64,000 nt of DNA, taken from positions 186,001 through 250,000 of the forward strand of contig NZ_CAJVCE010000001.1 of the NCBI RefSeq assembly GCF_910594985.1, given 5' to 3'. The translations under genes and the position numbers were made by a program. Source of the DNA: Paenibacillus allorhizosphaerae (lineage in GTDB: Bacteria; Bacillota; Bacilli; Paenibacillales; NBRC-103111). The notes beneath the pieces were generated by a model. The model saw only the letters and a list, made by a program, of their open reading frames with translations, was not told the origin of the DNA and made no database searches. This document shows, piece after piece, positions 27,506 to 35,588 of the stretch (its first letter is position 1; every line of letters begins with the position of its first letter).

Positions 27506-28452
27506 AACGAGTGATCCTTCCCCCCCATCGCTTTCACCGCCTTATTGACGGTCACGATCAAAATTAAAGCTATGACGGATTTGAAGAGGCCCACAGCCGT
27601 AGAATAGCTGTAATTCGCTTCGATGAGACCTTTGCGGTATACGTAAGTGTCGATAATATCCGATACTTCGTACACGGTCGGATTATACATATTGAAAATT
27701 TGGTTAAAACCGGCGTCCAATATATAGGCCATCCGCAAAATGAGCAGGATGCAGATCGTCGGCAGAAGCATGGGGAACGTAATGTACAGGATGCGTTTGA
27801 ACCGGCCGGCCCCGTCGATGAGCGCGGAATCGTATAATTCCTGGGAGATGCCGGCAATGGCGGCAAAATAAATGATCGAATCCCATCCGAAACTTTGGTA
27901 AATGTCCGTGATGACCAGAATCCACCGAAAGTAGCTCTGCTCCGCCATATACATAACGGGAGTAAGATGAAACATTCTCATAAAACCGTTCACGGCGCCT
28001 TCCAGGGAAAAAAGACTGATGAATATACCGGACAGGACGACCCATGAGATGAAGTGAGGAAGATAGGAGACGGTTTGCGCCACTTTTTTAAAGATCATAT
28101 GGCGTATTTCATTCATGAGGAGCGCGAACAGCACCGGTGCGGGAAATCCGAAGAGCAGCTTAAGCATGCTGATGATGATGGAATTTTTGAGCACGGTGTA
28201 AAAGTACGGATCGGAGAACGCTTTGTCGAAATGCTTCATGCCGACCCACGGGCTGGCGGCAATGCCCTGCAATATTCGGAAGTCTTTAAAAGCGATGACG
28301 ACGCCGGCCATCGGGATGTAGTGAAATATAATGAAATAGGCGATGCCCGGCACCATCATCAACAGCAGCACTTTATGCGATCTCAAACGCTTCATCAGAC
28401 TCGATCTGGCCGACACGCTCATTTGCCTGCTTAGCACCGCTGCGTTTTTCAA
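27499..28452 (-). CDS. Carbohydrate ABC transporter permease, LplB type
   Basis: This 317-residue membrane permease resembles MalF/UgpA. It shows KVLLLMMVPGIAYFIIFHYI, PMAGVVIAFKDF and the EAA-loop ELYDSALIDGAGRFKRILYI. The start is TTG at 28452, four bases after GGGGAGGCGG. It is the first gene of the long carbohydrate array. The cre site at 28488-28503 stands 36 bp upstream, and the YesM/YesN pair lies directly before it, so the gene is probably induced by YesN and repressed by CcpA when good carbon is present. Confidence 0.93.
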   Translation of the reverse strand: MKNAAVLSRQMSVSARSSLMKRLRSHKVLLLMMVPGIAYFIIFHYIPMAGVVIAFKDFRILQGIAASPWVGMKHFDKAFSDPYFYTVLKNSIIISMLKLLFGFPAPVLFALLMNEIRHMIFKKVAQTVSYLPHFISWVVLSGIFISLFSLEGAVNGFMRMFHLTPVMYMAEQSYFRWILVITDIYQSFGWDSIIYFAAIAGISQELYDSALIDGAGRFKRILYITFPMLLPTICILLILRMAYILDAGFNQIFNMYNPTVYEVSDIIDTYVYRKGLIEANYSYSTAVGLFKSVIALILIVTVNKAVKAMGGKDHSLW

Positions 28453-28487
28453 AATACCGCCTCCCCGTTGTCGGCATCATTTCTTCA

Positions 28488-28503
28488 ATGTTTGCGCTTT
28501 CAT
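28488..28503 (-). promoter_or_regulatory. CcpA cre site of the lplB operon
   Basis: On the minus strand the sequence ATGAAAGCGCAAACAT fits all 16 positions of the cre consensus WTGNNARCGNWWWCAW. A possible -10 box TATGAT lies at 28514-28519, so the cre would cover the first transcribed bases, a good position for repression by CcpA-HPr(Ser-P). Confidence 0.75.
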
Positions 28504-28614
28504 TATTTACTTCATCATATTGGATTCGGGGCTAAATTAAATTATCAGATTTTTTGGAAACATCTCGCGATTTTACGATATGTGCGGATTCGGGCGATCG
28601 GGGGCATGTTCGCT

Positions 28615-30324
28615 CTACGAATTGCGCTTCTCGACAGGCAGCCGGAGTGTAATAATCGTTCCTCGGCCTTCCTCACTGTCGATATCAATGCCGTATGCGT
28701 CGCCGAACGCAAGCTTGATTCGGTCATTGACGTTTTTAAGCCCGTACCCATTGGAGGCGGCGGTAAGCAGCCGGCTGCTTATTTCCTCGCCGATGCCGGG
28801 GCCATTATCCTCTACTGCAAATTCAACGTGCTTCTCCATAAGAAGTCCTTTGATCGTCAAACTCCCCCTCCCCTCCGCTTTATGATCGATTCCATGCAGT
28901 ATCGCGTTCTCCACAATCGGCTGCAAAATAAAATTCAACGTCCAATAATCGTACAGCCGTTCGTCGATCGCATAGTCCACATCAAAATTACGGTCGTGCA
29001 TGACCAGCTGAATTTCCACATAACATTTCGTATTTTCAAGCTCGCTTCGGATCGGGGTCATCCGCTCCCCTTTATTCAGGGCGGTGCGGTAAAACCGGGA
29101 TAACGTCGTTACGACATGGCTTATATCCGCAGCGCCGAGATGCAGCGCCTTCCAGTTAATAACCGAGAGCGTATTATACAAAAAGTGTGGGTTAATCTGC
29201 GATTGCAATATGCTCAGCTCCGCTTCTTTCTGGAGCAGCTTATTATGGTATGCCTCCTGGATCAACTCGTTAATTTGCTTCACCATGATGCCGAACCGGT
29301 TGGTCAACTCGCCGATTTCGTCTCTGGAGCTGCTGCGGATATCGATCGTAAAATTACCTTGCGCGACGAGCCGCATATTCCGGTTGAGCGCTACAATCTG
29401 CTTCAGAAACGTGCGCGAAAACAGCCATATCAAAAGCATAAGAACGGCGATACACAGCAAGACGATGACCACCGTTGCGCCGACAATCGTTCCGGCCCCG
29501 GGAGAGACGTACGGCACCGGCGCATAGTAATAGATCGTCCATCCCGACTGTGGAACTTCGCGTTTCACGACGAACGATTCAGCCCCGTTCCATTTCGCGA
29601 CTCCTTCTTTGGCGACCTGCGCATCGATAGCCCGAAGCTCCGGTTCATCAGCATGGCTTGTTTTTTGGCTAAACAATATATCGCCCTGTTCGTCCGCTAC
29701 GACGATCCCGTATTCCGGCATATCCGAATCCAAATGACCGAACAAGCCGACATAATTGAACTTCATGGTCAGCAGTACGAAATTATGGTTTACATAGTAA
29801 TCGGAGAATCTCCGAGTCAAAAACAATTCCCCTTGATCGTAAGCCCACACCGGAATCAAGCTGTCATGCGAAGCTTTATACCACGAGGTATCTTTGACCC
29901 TTTCGTAGGATTGAATCATCGATCCGTATTCCGGCATCGTTTGCGTGTAAACGGTCAGGTTGGTGATCTCTTTATTCAAATACAATATGGTTTGAAACAA
30001 AGGCTCCAAATGATCCCGCAAATCATACGATAAGTTGGCCAAATCCGAGTAAAGGTTAGTGAAAATTCGCTGTATGGAAGAATTAAATACGATGAGATCG
30101 GTCATATTGTTGTATTTCCCGATTTTGTCGTTCATGCTGTCGGCCATCGTGTTCACCGTATCTTTCATCCCCGACATTACCTGCTTCTGGATGAACCGCT
30201 TGGACTGCTCGTAAGAATAGCCGCCGAGGACGATAATCGGGATGATCGTGATAACGATGTACGACAAAATCAGCTTCTGCTTAAAACGCAGATTGATAAA
30301 AAGACTGAGGAGCCGGTTGATCAT
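28615..30324 (-). CDS. yesM: Sensor histidine kinase, YesM type
   Basis: This 569-residue membrane kinase has a first transmembrane helix at about 16-36, an extracellular Cache-like sensor at about 40-275, a second helix at about 278-302, a HAMP linker (RNMRLVAQGNFTIDIRSSSR), and the His_kinase domain with phospho-acceptor H380 in SQINPHFLYNTL. A HATPase domain with DNGPGIGEEI and GYGLKNVNDRIKL ends it. Its start overlaps the stop of the response regulator gene (ATGA). It likely senses an extracellular saccharide, directly or via a binding protein, and phosphorylates the YesN partner to induce the transporter operon downstream. GGAGGAG precedes the ATG. Confidence 0.92.
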   Translation of the reverse strand: MINRLLSLFINLRFKQKLILSYIVITIIPIIVLGGYSYEQSKRFIQKQVMSGMKDTVNTMADSMNDKIGKYNNMTDLIVFNSSIQRIFTNLYSDLANLSYDLRDHLEPLFQTILYLNKEITNLTVYTQTMPEYGSMIQSYERVKDTSWYKASHDSLIPVWAYDQGELFLTRRFSDYYVNHNFVLLTMKFNYVGLFGHLDSDMPEYGIVVADEQGDILFSQKTSHADEPELRAIDAQVAKEGVAKWNGAESFVVKREVPQSGWTIYYYAPVPYVSPGAGTIVGATVVIVLLCIAVLMLLIWLFSRTFLKQIVALNRNMRLVAQGNFTIDIRSSSRDEIGELTNRFGIMVKQINELIQEAYHNKLLQKEAELSILQSQINPHFLYNTLSVINWKALHLGAADISHVVTTLSRFYRTALNKGERMTPIRSELENTKCYVEIQLVMHDRNFDVDYAIDERLYDYWTLNFILQPIVENAILHGIDHKAEGRGSLTIKGLLMEKHVEFAVEDNGPGIGEEISSRLLTAASNGYGLKNVNDRIKLAFGDAYGIDIDSEEGRGTIITLRLPVEKRNS

Positions 30325-31877
30325 TCGAGCTCCTCCCTGTATTGGGCCGGCGTCACACCGACGTAGTTTTTGAACAGTGCACCGAAATACGAAAGGTTAC
30401 CGTACCCCACCAGAGAGCCTACATCGACGATTTTCATATTCGTGTCGCGCAAGTATTGTTTTGCTTTCTCGAGGCGGTATTGCGTCAAATATTTGATGAG
30501 GCTGACTCCGGTTTCTTTTTTGAACAAATAGCTCAAATAGCTTGGAGAAAGAAACACCCGGTCGGCGATTTCCTCAAGACTGATGTCCCTACCGTATTCT
30601 TGATGGATCATATCGAGGATCTGCTTCATGTCCCTCCTGCCCGGTTTACCGTAAGCGCCGTTATGGATTTGGACCCCTTCCTCCAAAAAAACAAACAAAA
30701 CGTCCTTCAACTCACGAAGATTCCTGCATTGATAAATGTCCATCGCCGCCTGCTGGATGGTCTTCCGTCCGTACGCGCCAAAATGGTCTACCATCTGCTT
30801 TACCAGCTGCGTGCACAAATATTTGACATATACGGTGGAAAACGAAGTGCTTCCCTCCAAAGCTTCGAATAGACGCCCGATCCCTTCTCTGGCGTATGTA
30901 TATTGCTTATTCTCAATCTGCCCGGCTACCCGTTCCATCCGCTGCTCGATCGTATCCGTTTCCTCGTGAGTGCCGCTCCCCGTGTCTTCTGTAAACATAA
31001 TGAATGGAGTATCCATGAAAAATTTATACTCCGCTTTTTTTTCCATCTCATTGAATTCGGTATGAAAGCTCCCCTCGGATGTTAAAACATTGCTGAAGAT
31101 GAGGTGAAAATCTTCCCCATATTGCTGTTTCAAGCGGTTCTGAAGACGGGCTCCGAGCTGTTTCAGTTCCTCTTTAGTGCCGTCCCGACCGGGTTTTATT
31201 TTAAAAAATAGCAAACTCTGATATTCGTTCAAATTCATGTAGTCGAACGGTTGATCCGGCACGGCTTGGCTCACAGTTGTAAGTTCCAATGCGCATCGAT
31301 CAAAAAATTTCCTTTTGCAATCCAGGAGCAGCATTCGGGAATAATGACCTGCGCTCCACCCCTCGTTAGTGCCGCTGTCGACCGGCAAGCTCTGACCGGG
31401 AGGCGATCCGTGAATCAGATCCAGCAGCCGCTTTTCCTTCGCGTGCTTCATTCCGGCAGAATATCCTTCCAGAACGACCCGATTCCATTCCTTCTCTTTC
31501 CTATTCTTCTCGCACCAGCCGATCACTTCGTTCATCACTTTGGAGAATTCATCGACTTCGATCGGCTTGAGCAAATAATTGGCCGCTTTCAGGTGCATCG
31601 CTTGCTTGGCGTATTCGAACTCGCTGAAAGCGCTGAAGAAAATGATTTGCAGGTCATCGTCCAGCTTCCTTGCTTCCGCAGCCAGCTGCATGCCGTCCAT
31701 GAAAGGCATTTTGATATCGGTCAACAAAATATCGATTGCGTTCTCTTGCACGTACTCCAGAGCCTTCGCGCCGTTCTCCGCCTCCGTTACCCGCAAGGGA
31801 AGCCCGTACTGCGCGATCAAAAATTTTACGCCTTCGCGTTCAATCTTCTCATCGTCAACAATCAGGATGCTGTACAT
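30321..31877 (-). CDS. yesN: Response regulator, YesN type (receiver plus AraC HTH)
   Basis: This 518-residue protein has an N-terminal receiver at 1-120, with acidic pocket D8/D9 and phospho-acceptor D54 in LLTDIKMPFMDG. A middle region of about 270 residues follows, then a C-terminal AraC double helix-turn-helix (ISLEEIADRVFLSPSYLSYL, then IVDVGSLVGYGNLSYFGALF). ATG 31877 is chosen because AGGAGG precedes it; a frame to 31943 is unsupported. It is co-transcribed with the YesM kinase and likely activates the lplB operon. A promoter is visible at 31970-31998. Confidence 0.92.
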   Translation of the reverse strand: MYSILIVDDEKIEREGVKFLIAQYGLPLRVTEAENGAKALEYVQENAIDILLTDIKMPFMDGMQLAAEARKLDDDLQIIFFSAFSEFEYAKQAMHLKAANYLLKPIEVDEFSKVMNEVIGWCEKNRKEKEWNRVVLEGYSAGMKHAKEKRLLDLIHGSPPGQSLPVDSGTNEGWSAGHYSRMLLLDCKRKFFDRCALELTTVSQAVPDQPFDYMNLNEYQSLLFFKIKPGRDGTKEELKQLGARLQNRLKQQYGEDFHLIFSNVLTSEGSFHTEFNEMEKKAEYKFFMDTPFIMFTEDTGSGTHEETDTIEQRMERVAGQIENKQYTYAREGIGRLFEALEGSTSFSTVYVKYLCTQLVKQMVDHFGAYGRKTIQQAAMDIYQCRNLRELKDVLFVFLEEGVQIHNGAYGKPGRRDMKQILDMIHQEYGRDISLEEIADRVFLSPSYLSYLFKKETGVSLIKYLTQYRLEKAKQYLRDTNMKIVDVGSLVGYGNLSYFGALFKNYVGVTPAQYREELE

Positions 31878-31969
31878 GGGAACCCTCCTAAATAACTCGC
31901 AATGGATAACCGTTGTATTTAGGCTTGCTGAACGAATCGCCATGATGTCGGCAGTGCAGATAGACGGAC

Positions 31970-31998
31970 ATAATACTGCGATGACAACATGATTGCAA
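31970..31998 (-). promoter_or_regulatory. Probable sigma-A promoter of yesN-yesM
   Basis: TTGCAA and TATTAT hexamers with 17-bp spacing lie on the minus strand, about 95 bp upstream of the yesN start. They match four and five of six consensus positions. Confidence 0.45.
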
Positions 31999-32128
31999 AT
32001 ATTAAATATTATTAATAATTAATTCCATTAAATATGTCATCCGCCGTGCGATGAGCAGCTTCTCAATCGCACGCGCTTGAGAACACATCCTGTATCTCTT
32101 GTAGCGCATCAAGCGTATCCATTCAAAA

Positions 32129-33007
32129 TCAATGCCGTCGAGCCCATTGCATTTCCAAGACGCGGCTTCGAGTATCGGATGGCTTGTACTGTTTCAGGAG
32201 CCCTTGATCGAATATAAAAAAGGCATATGCATCATCGTTGCCGATTTCAATGAAGCGTATTCCATCCTCCATAAAAAGGGATGAGTAAGAAGGTGTTTCG
32301 TTGACGGTGTCGGGGAATAGGCTCGATTCCCATTGAAGGACTGCGGATTCGAAGCGACCTTGTTCCGGAACCCAACGGTGGATCTCGAGTGCCGGCGGCA
32401 CCCAGTCCTTCTGATTGCCGACCCACTCGGGGAACCCGTCGTCGTCAAGATCTGTCGAAATGGCGTTGTGCCCCTGAAAATCGATGATGTTCCACGAGTC
32501 CGTATCGTGGTGGTAAACCACTAACCCCTTCTTTGCACCGATGTTGCCGAATGGGATGTTTATAACGGCACCGGACATTTCTCCGTTAATGAAATGTAAA
32601 GGAGTGATCCAATCCTCCTCATCCCCGTTGCTGGCGGACAACCGCCCCAAACGCTTCCATTCCGATTTCGCACCTTTAAGATACCCGGTGAGGTTCGTGA
32701 ACGGGGTATCGCCATCGCCTGAATACACCACAATCTCCGCCTCACAGTTCGGGAGGGTAAAGCTGCGAACAAGCTTCGCATCGCCGGAAGGCGTGCCCGG
32801 CTCGAGCGGTTGCTCTACACTTTCAGCGAAAGGAATGACCGCCTGTTCCGGAAACAAATCCGGCCGGTAAGCAGCCTGCACACGCTGAGGGTTCTCGGCG
32901 GTAGAGGCGGCGCCGCTGTTCGGAGGATTCGTCTGTCCTTTGCTGCAAGCGATGGCTGTCAGCAGCATCAGCAAGATGACAGCGGTGCGCAGCAATGTGT
33001 TCGTCAA
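32129..33007 (-). CDS. Hypothetical lipoprotein
   Basis: The product is a 292-residue secreted lipoprotein with signal segment LLRTAVILLMLLTAIAC (lipobox cysteine about 21) and a polar linker. I do not recognise the mature domain. It contains an acidic stretch TDLDDDGFPEWVGNQKDWV near residue 190, resembling an FG-GAP/VCBS-type repeat loop, and other beta-rich segments such as YHHDTDSWNIIDFQGH. It is a single gene, divergent from the secreted phytase-like gene at 33130. A role at the cell surface is likely; no function is assigned. Confidence 0.75.
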   Translation of the reverse strand: MTNTLLRTAVILLMLLTAIACSKGQTNPPNSGAASTAENPQRVQAAYRPDLFPEQAVIPFAESVEQPLEPGTPSGDAKLVRSFTLPNCEAEIVVYSGDGDTPFTNLTGYLKGAKSEWKRLGRLSASNGDEEDWITPLHFINGEMSGAVINIPFGNIGAKKGLVVYHHDTDSWNIIDFQGHNAISTDLDDDGFPEWVGNQKDWVPPALEIHRWVPEQGRFESAVLQWESSLFPDTVNETPSYSSLFMEDGIRFIEIGNDDAYAFFIFDQGLLKQYKPSDTRSRVLEMQWARRH

Positions 33008-33129
33008 AGGATATCCTCCATCCCTGCAATCGATTTACAAAACATTTAAAGTGCATTAAAACGACGTTAACAATATGCTGATATGATCAGTCTGTGACAA
33101 GAATACCATCGAAAGGGGAAATACGGCAA

Positions 33130-34584
33130 ATGAAGAAAACATGGCTGATCGCCGCTTTGGCGGCACTCACGCTTACGGCCGCGACTGCAAGCGTAAATGC
33201 AGCAGTGGTGACAGGCAATACGGCGGAAACGATCAAGTACACGAATAACGGACAAGCCGTCTCCCCCTCCTCTCCTGCCGTCAATATTGACGGCAGTCTG
33301 TATTTGCCCATTCGCGCATTGGGCGAAGCAACCGGCAAATATGTGAATTGGGACGAATTCCGAAGCAGCGCAGCGTTGACCGACATCCCGAAGCTTACAG
33401 GCAAGTATAAACTCGACGCTCCGGACTTGGCGGAAGGGATTAAGATGGGCGTCGGTTCCTCACTCATTCACTTGCCTGGCGATCCGGACAATGTCTTTTA
33501 TTCGACGGCTGACCGCGGCCCTAACGGGGAGCTCGACGTGAACGGAACGACCATCCGTACGTTTCCACTCGTTAATTACAATCCGACCATTTATAAAATC
33601 GAGCTTGCGGAAGGTAAAATAAAAATAATCGATCAGTTTCCTTTGAAAGTAAACGGAATTAACCCTGCTACCGGCAATGCCAACATTACCGGTCTGCCGA
33701 ATAGTAAAGGCCGGGACGAAGCGCCTTATGACGCAAAGGGGGAAAAAGAACTAGCGTATGATCCCTACGGTCTTGATGTGGAAGGGATCGCGTATAACCC
33801 GAACGACGATTCGTTCTGGATCTCCGACGAATACGGTCCGTCCATTGTTCACGTGAAGCGTGACGGTACGCTGATCGAGCGCATCGTACCGAAGGGCTGG
33901 GCGGCTCAGGTAGACACCCCCTTAGTGCCCGCCCGTGAAATGCTGCCCGCCGTATACAATAAGCTGCGGCAAAACCGCGGCGCCGAGGCTGTAGGCATTA
34001 CACCGGACGGTAAATACATGTTCATGGCGATGCAAAGCCCGCTGCGTAATCCGAACAAGGATACCGACCAATCGCGGCAATTGCGCATCATCAAGTTCGA
34101 TTTGGCCGCTTTGGCGCCGGTAGCCGAGTTCGCTTATATTGCGGAAGACGCGAAGCAATTCAAAGGGCTGAAGCAAGCCGATATTGTGATCTCCGACTTG
34201 GTCGCCGTAAACGAGAATGTGCTGCTCATCGACGAGCGTGACAAAAACGCAGGAAGCGACGCCCAACTGAAACGCATCTTCTCCATTGATTTGTCGAACG
34301 CGACCAATATACTCGGCAAGTACGATGATCAAATGGCTGCCCGGAAGACGCTGGAGCAAATGAGTATCGATGAATTGAAAGCAAACGGCATCATGCCTCC
34401 GTCCAAGCGCACCGTTCTGGATCTGGTCGCTTTCGAGTATCCGTACGAGAAGGTGGAAGGGTTATCGCTCGTAAACGGCGATACGATCGTCATCGTCAAC
34501 GACAACGATTTCGGCATAGGCAGCAACTCAACGGAAAACGGCACGGAATTGTGGACGTTCAAACTGCCTTATTTATTGGAGTAA
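33130..34584 (+). CDS. Secreted esterase-like/phytase-family beta-propeller protein
   Basis: This is a 484-residue exported protein. The signal peptide MKKTWLIAALAALTLTAATA leads to a short copper-amine-oxidase-N-like stretch (VNIDGSLYLPIRALGEATGK, about 55-75) and then the esterase-like phytase domain. Typical segments there are VFYSTADRGPNGELDVNG, DVEGIAYNPNDDSFWISDEYGPS, AVGITPDGKYMFMAMQSPL and IVIVNDNDFGIGSNS near the end. Start 33130 follows GAAAGGGG by about 11 bases. Members are thought to hydrolyse phosphate or other esters outside the cell, but few are characterised. A clear terminator follows. Confidence 0.85.
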   Translation: MKKTWLIAALAALTLTAATASVNAAVVTGNTAETIKYTNNGQAVSPSSPAVNIDGSLYLPIRALGEATGKYVNWDEFRSSAALTDIPKLTGKYKLDAPDLAEGIKMGVGSSLIHLPGDPDNVFYSTADRGPNGELDVNGTTIRTFPLVNYNPTIYKIELAEGKIKIIDQFPLKVNGINPATGNANITGLPNSKGRDEAPYDAKGEKELAYDPYGLDVEGIAYNPNDDSFWISDEYGPSIVHVKRDGTLIERIVPKGWAAQVDTPLVPAREMLPAVYNKLRQNRGAEAVGITPDGKYMFMAMQSPLRNPNKDTDQSRQLRIIKFDLAALAPVAEFAYIAEDAKQFKGLKQADIVISDLVAVNENVLLIDERDKNAGSDAQLKRIFSIDLSNATNILGKYDDQMAARKTLEQMSIDELKANGIMPPSKRTVLDLVAFEYPYEKVEGLSLVNGDTIVIVNDNDFGIGSNSTENGTELWTFKLPYLLE

Positions 34585-34602
34585 TTGCTTTGATCAACAT
34601 TC

Positions 34603-34640
34603 AGCCCGGCCAAGACCGCATCGGTCGCCGGGCTTGTTTT
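34603..34640 (+). terminator. Terminator of the phytase-like gene
   Basis: AGCCCGGC and GCCGGGCT arms, with an inner GACCG/CGGTC pair, are followed by TGTTTTAT. It lies 18 bp after the stop codon. Confidence 0.8.
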
Positions 34641-34769
34641 ATGACTAATCGATCAAGCCGCAAGGGTCGATGACCAAGATGCTTCGCTGCTCTTTTTTCA
34701 ACCGGAAGCTAACCGATTCCGGCCTCGCCTCCTTCCGTTCACACCGCTTTCGGTTCCACGCCTGCGAAC

Positions 34770-35588
34770 CTAACTTTCTTCTGCATCGTCTGTCCGATCA
34801 ATACCGAAGATCCGCTGCGGATGCGTATACACGTTAAGCTTACCGTTCCTCGCAAAACCGATAGCCGTGATGTTCAATTCCGTCGCGAGCTGTAAAGCCA
34901 AGTCCGTCGGCGCGGATTTGGAAAGAAGAATGCCTGCCCCTATTTTGGCGACTTTCAGGATCACCTCCGAAGAAATCCGCCCGCTGAAGGCGATCACCTT
35001 ATCCGCCGTAGAAACGCCGTTCCGAATGCAATGACCATAAATTTTGTCCAATGCGTTATGTCTTCCGATATCCGAACGCGTGAACAGCAGCTCTTGCGTG
35101 CTGCATAAACCGGCATTATGCAATCCCCCCGTACGCTGAAACTCGGCGGATTGCTCCTGTAGCTGTCTTATAAGGTACAGACACTGTTCTGCAGTAAGAG
35201 CAGTGTCGCTTTTTGAAGCTTGCGCCGTTCTCAAATCATTGTAAAAATAAAACGGTCTGCTTTTACCGCAGCAAGAGCCGATAAACCTTTTTCCATAACT
35301 GTTTTTAAAAATGGACGATGTACGCTTTAACTCTATGTAGGCAAAGCCTTGATCTTCCATAATATTAATGTCATTAACATCTTCCATAGAACGAATAAAA
35401 CCTTCCGCCGCAAGAAACCCGACTACCATATCCGTCAAGTCGTCAGGCGAGCAGACGATCGTTGCAAACTCCTCCCCGTCGATTTCGATCGTCAAAGGGG
35501 CTTCCGTGACGATCTCATCTTCCTGCCGGAAAAAGGTATCTCCATCGTATTTGACGATATCCCATATACCCGTGACAGATCGTTTCAT
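34770..35588 (-). CDS. fdhD: Formate dehydrogenase accessory sulfurtransferase FdhD
   Basis: This 272-residue cytoplasmic protein passes sulfur to the molybdenum cofactor of formate dehydrogenase-type enzymes. The family segments PLTIEIDGEEFATIVCSPDD, VGFLAAEGFI and RSDIGRHNALDKIYG are present. The sulfur-carrying cysteines occur as a CC pair in RFIGSCCGKSRPFYF (about 115-130), rather than a spaced CxxC as in Escherichia coli FdhD. The start overlaps the stop of the molybdoenzyme gene by four bases (ATGA), so the two are translationally coupled and serve one enzyme. Confidence 0.93.
   Translation of the reverse strand: MKRSVTGIWDIVKYDGDTFFRQEDEIVTEAPLTIEIDGEEFATIVCSPDDLTDMVVGFLAAEGFIRSMEDVNDINIMEDQGFAYIELKRTSSIFKNSYGKRFIGSCCGKSRPFYFYNDLRTAQASKSDTALTAEQCLYLIRQLQEQSAEFQRTGGLHNAGLCSTQELLFTRSDIGRHNALDKIYGHCIRNGVSTADKVIAFSGRISSEVILKVAKIGAGILLSKSAPTDLALQLATELNITAIGFARNGKLNVYTHPQRIFGIDRTDDAEES

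Noticed and set aside
32060-32083. TTCTCAA/TTGAGAA hairpin after the hypothetical lipoprotein gene
   Set aside because: No T tract in either direction and a weak stem, so a terminator is not supported; operator use cannot be judged.
34641-34769. CCGGAA/TTCCGG hairpin downstream of fdhD
   Set aside because: It is followed by A-rich rather than T-rich sequence on the transcribed strand, so it is not a convincing terminator.
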